Shown here piece by piece: positions 15,061-16,737 of a stretch of DNA of 16,737 nucleotides. Below the pieces are notes generated by a model. The model was not told the origin of the DNA. It did no database searches and saw only the letters and a program-made list of their open reading frames with translations. A program made the translations under genes and the position numbers. The stretch is from Candidatus Stahliibacteriota bacterium CG08_land_8_20_14_0_20_40_26. GTDB lineage: Bacteria; Hydrothermota; UBA3073. The DNA lies in assembly GCA_002774315.1 (NCBI GenBank), contig PEYP01000160.1, positions 1-16,737 on the forward strand, written 5' to 3'. Numbering within the stretch: position 1 is the first letter of the stretch; the number at the start of each line of letters is the position of its first letter.

Positions 15061-15306
15061 ATGGCGCACAGTCATTCAGTAAAAAAGAGAATCAGACAGG
15101 ACAGAGTAAAGAAAATTAGAAACAGGCGTTATAAGAGGCACATAAAAAAGGAGATAAGTACTGCACTTTCTGCTGCTCCTGATGAAAAGGTAACTGCATC
15201 ATCAAAGGCATATTCTATAATAGATAGAGCGGCAAAGAGAGGAGTCATTCACAAAAATACAGCGGCACGGAAGAAATCAAGGTTAGCCAAGAAAACAGCA
15301 GTTTAA
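15061..15306 (+). CDS. rpsT: 30S ribosomal protein S20
   Basis: 81 residues, Lys/Arg rich, typical S20 length. It binds 16S rRNA early in 30S assembly. Diagnostic C-terminal block: SIIDRAAKRGVIHKNTAARKKSRL. The N-terminus MAHSHSVKKRIRQDRVKKIRNR is the usual basic helix. The ATG has GGAGGG (15052-15057) just upstream. The gene stands alone behind its own consensus promoter with an unusually long, repeat-bearing leader, and converges with the M23 peptidase gene, with stop codons only 2 bp apart. Confidence 0.95.
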   Translation: MAHSHSVKKRIRQDRVKKIRNRRYKRHIKKEISTALSAAPDEKVTASSKAYSIIDRAAKRGVIHKNTAARKKSRLAKKTAV

Positions 15307-15308
15307 GA

Positions 15309-16484
15309 TTACTTTATCTCTGATGTGATAAAGGCACTTCTTATATCCATCATTATGGAGAGATTTTGGGATGCCTCAAGATGCGTTTGGAGAGATAAAA
15401 TCTGTTTTTTATATTCTTCGAAATTCTTCATTTCTGCCTTTGAAATAGGGTCCCTTCTAGATGGAGGATCAAGACTCAAAGGGTCTATCCATTTTTCACC
15501 CTTTTTAATCCTGAAATCAAGGTGAGGGCCAGTAGAAAGCCCTGTTGAACCAACATACCCGACTACCTCCCCCTGTTTTACATAACGCCCTTTTTTAATA
15601 CCTTTTGCAAACCTTGAAAGATGTCCATAGTAAGTCTTAAACTGCGAACCGTGCTGGATAATCACCTGATTTCCGTACCCACCATTCCATCCCTTGAAAA
15701 TTACTCTGCCATCACCAATAGTTCTTACGGGTGTGCCTGTCGGGGCAGCGTAATCCACTCCATAGTGGGGTCTTCTGATACGCAAGATTGGATGAAATCT
15801 GGACTTGCTAAATTTTGAACTTATTCTTTTGTAAGATAATGGCGCTCGCAAAAATACCCTTTGGAGGGATTTGCCCCTTGAGTTGTAATAGTCAGATTTC
15901 TTGCCCTTCGGTGTATAGTAAAATGCCTGCCATTCCTTCTTCCCTGTTTTATAGTACACATACAGGATATCTCCATAAGAGAGCAATTTTTCTCCTGCAT
16001 ACTTTTTATATGCAATTATTACAAACTCATCTCCAATCTGTGTCTCTGTATTAAAATCTATATCCCATGCTAATATCTCATCCGCGAATCGGTATACAAG
16101 ATTTGGAGAACCGCCATTTAATATCACTGCATCCCATAAACAGCCACCATTTATACTACCTTTGATAAGTGAAAGAACAAGTTTCTCTGTCTCTCTTTTG
16201 AAATTATACAAGCTATCTATTCTATAAACTCCATTTTTCCCATAAAACTCGAACCCAATAAACCTTCCACCGACTCTCTTAATTTTTATCTCATCACCGG
16301 GGTAACACCCTTTTACATCTAAACTATCCTCAAGAAGGGATATTAGCTTTATATAAGACTGCCTGCTCAATCCACTGTTCCCTACTATCTCACTTAGTGT
16401 ATTACCACTTTTTAGAGTACAGTTGTACTCAATAATAGAGTCTGGAGACTGACTTAAAATTATAAATAATATAGTAAAAACCAT
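15309..16484 (-). CDS. M23-family (LytM/gamma-D-type) cell-wall metallopeptidase
   Basis: 391 residues. A short hydrophobic N-terminus (MVFTILFIILSQ) should target it to the envelope. A region with LKSGNTLSEIVGNSGLS follows, resembling the LysM/OapA-like start of envelope M23 proteins. The peptidase core begins near 235: RPHYGVDYAAPTGTPV with ligands His240 and Asp244, GGYGNQVIIQHGS, YYGHLS with His288, and TGPHLDFRIKKGEKWIDPL. The usual HxH becomes His321-x-Asp323, a substitution I recall in some M23 subgroups (HLDY/HLDF), so it may still be active. It probably cleaves peptidoglycan cross-links. Own promoter at 16582-16610; leader about 90 nt; no clear Shine-Dalgarno. Confidence 0.9.
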   Translation of the reverse strand: MVFTILFIILSQSPDSIIEYNCTLKSGNTLSEIVGNSGLSRQSYIKLISLLEDSLDVKGCYPGDEIKIKRVGGRFIGFEFYGKNGVYRIDSLYNFKRETEKLVLSLIKGSINGGCLWDAVILNGGSPNLVYRFADEILAWDIDFNTETQIGDEFVIIAYKKYAGEKLLSYGDILYVYYKTGKKEWQAFYYTPKGKKSDYYNSRGKSLQRVFLRAPLSYKRISSKFSKSRFHPILRIRRPHYGVDYAAPTGTPVRTIGDGRVIFKGWNGGYGNQVIIQHGSQFKTYYGHLSRFAKGIKKGRYVKQGEVVGYVGSTGLSTGPHLDFRIKKGEKWIDPLSLDPPSRRDPISKAEMKNFEEYKKQILSLQTHLEASQNLSIMMDIRSAFITSEIK

Positions 16485-16560
16485 ATACTAAAATATAAGG
16501 CTAGGGTTCTATCAATTGGAAGAGTATACGACCTCTATTACAAATTCAAAATAAGTTTTA

Positions 16561-16580
16561 TTCACAGATAAAAGTGTGAA
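16561..16580. promoter_or_regulatory. Candidate operator over the M23 gene transcription start
   Basis: Inverted repeat TTCACA, 8-nt spacer, TGTGAA, lying immediately downstream of the -10 box of the leftward promoter and spanning the expected start (near 16575). The position and symmetry would suit a repressor site; no regulator is known. Confidence 0.4.
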
Positions 16581-16581
16581 T

Positions 16582-16610
16582 ATTATACCACAATTATATC
16601 GTGTTGTCAA
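16582..16610 (-). promoter_or_regulatory. Consensus sigma-70 promoter for the M23 peptidase gene
   Basis: On the minus strand, TTGACA (16605-16610), 17-bp spacer, TATAAT (16582-16587). It reads leftward toward the ATG at 16484. Confidence 0.85.
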
Positions 16611-16646
16611 GAAAAAAGTATCTGGCCACAGTGACCACCCATGTGG

Positions 16647-16667
16647 GGACAGGGCTCATCCCTGTCC
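16647..16667. repeat. GC-rich hairpin GGACAGGG / CCCTGTCC
   Basis: A perfect 8-bp stem with a 5-nt loop (CTCAT), upstream of the M23 promoter. No T-run follows. It is probably another dispersed repeat; it could also end transcription arriving from outside the window. Confidence 0.6.
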
Positions 16668-16688
16668 GAGATGGCGCAATTTACCACA

Positions 16689-16708
16689 CCTGTCTACCGA
16701 CAGGTAGA
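16689..16708 (+). repeat. 20-bp mobile palindromic unit, copy 6
   Basis: Exact copy in forward orientation, flanked by TTACCACA and AAGTTCAC. Without it the sequence reads ACCACA then AAGTTCACAAAGGACACAAAG, apparently one arm of another ACCACA-type repeat cut off by the window end at 16737. Nothing else is recognised after 16611. Confidence 0.88.
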
Positions 16709-16737
16709 AAGTTCACAAAGGACACAAAGTTTAAAAA

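Overview
This looks like a stretch of chromosome from an AT-rich bacterium. Ordinary housekeeping genes are packed tightly, and the few intergenic gaps are full of short palindromic and inverted-repeat DNA. Five promoters are near-perfect sigma-70 type (TTGACA or TTGACT, 17-bp spacer, TATAAT or TAGAAT), and most starts have a clear Shine-Dalgarno sequence, so it is bacterial. No rRNA or other decisive marker is present. The gene mix (GSI-alpha-like glutamine synthetase, an archaeal/actinobacterial-type inositol-phosphate synthase, FakA, a short SMC) and the repeat-laden gaps would fit an uncultivated candidate phylum such as the WOR-3/Stahlbacteria type. That placement is a guess.

Layout. 1-1400: the 3' part of an IS with an IS6/IS240-like DDE transposase, broken by two exact copies of a 20-bp palindromic unit, with two more copies behind the gene. 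1411-3529, leftward: glnA, a DUF2279/YfiM-like protein and a small membrane protein whose C-terminus is encoded by a MITE-like repeat. 3530-3975: divergent promoter region with repeats. 3976-8056, rightward: pdxJ (apparently leaderless), purQ, dgt-like, acyl-CoA dehydrogenase. 8084-14593, leftward: ino1, tmk, smc, fakA, closely spaced behind one promoter. 14594-15060: promoters for ino1 and rpsT, a perfect 28-bp palindrome and a MITE-like element in the rpsT leader. 15061-15306: rpsT, convergent with an M23 envelope peptidase at 15309-16484 that has its own promoter. 16611-16737: further repeats at the window edge.

Function. The genes cover nitrogen assimilation (glnA), vitamin B6 (pdxJ), purines (purQ), dNTP handling (dgt, tmk), chromosome organisation (smc), lipid or acyl metabolism (fakA, acyl-CoA dehydrogenase), inositol phosphate (ino1), ribosome (rpsT) and cell wall (M23). 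They do not form one pathway.

Most interesting signal. A 20-bp unit, CCTGTCTACCGACAGGTAGA, occurs six times without mismatch, alongside three clear variants and one doubtful remnant. Two copies interrupt the transposase; removing exactly 20 bp at each restores one continuous reading frame. A filled and an empty version of the same repeat (14855-14893 against 1520-1538) show directly that the insert is 20 bp, has no target-site duplication, and lies between ACCACA and GAGG. Copies in both orientations mostly have GAGG or a similar purine tetramer on the same side. This behaves like a tiny mobile palindrome moved in trans, perhaps by an IS200/IS605-like (REP/RAYT-type) enzyme that is not in the window.
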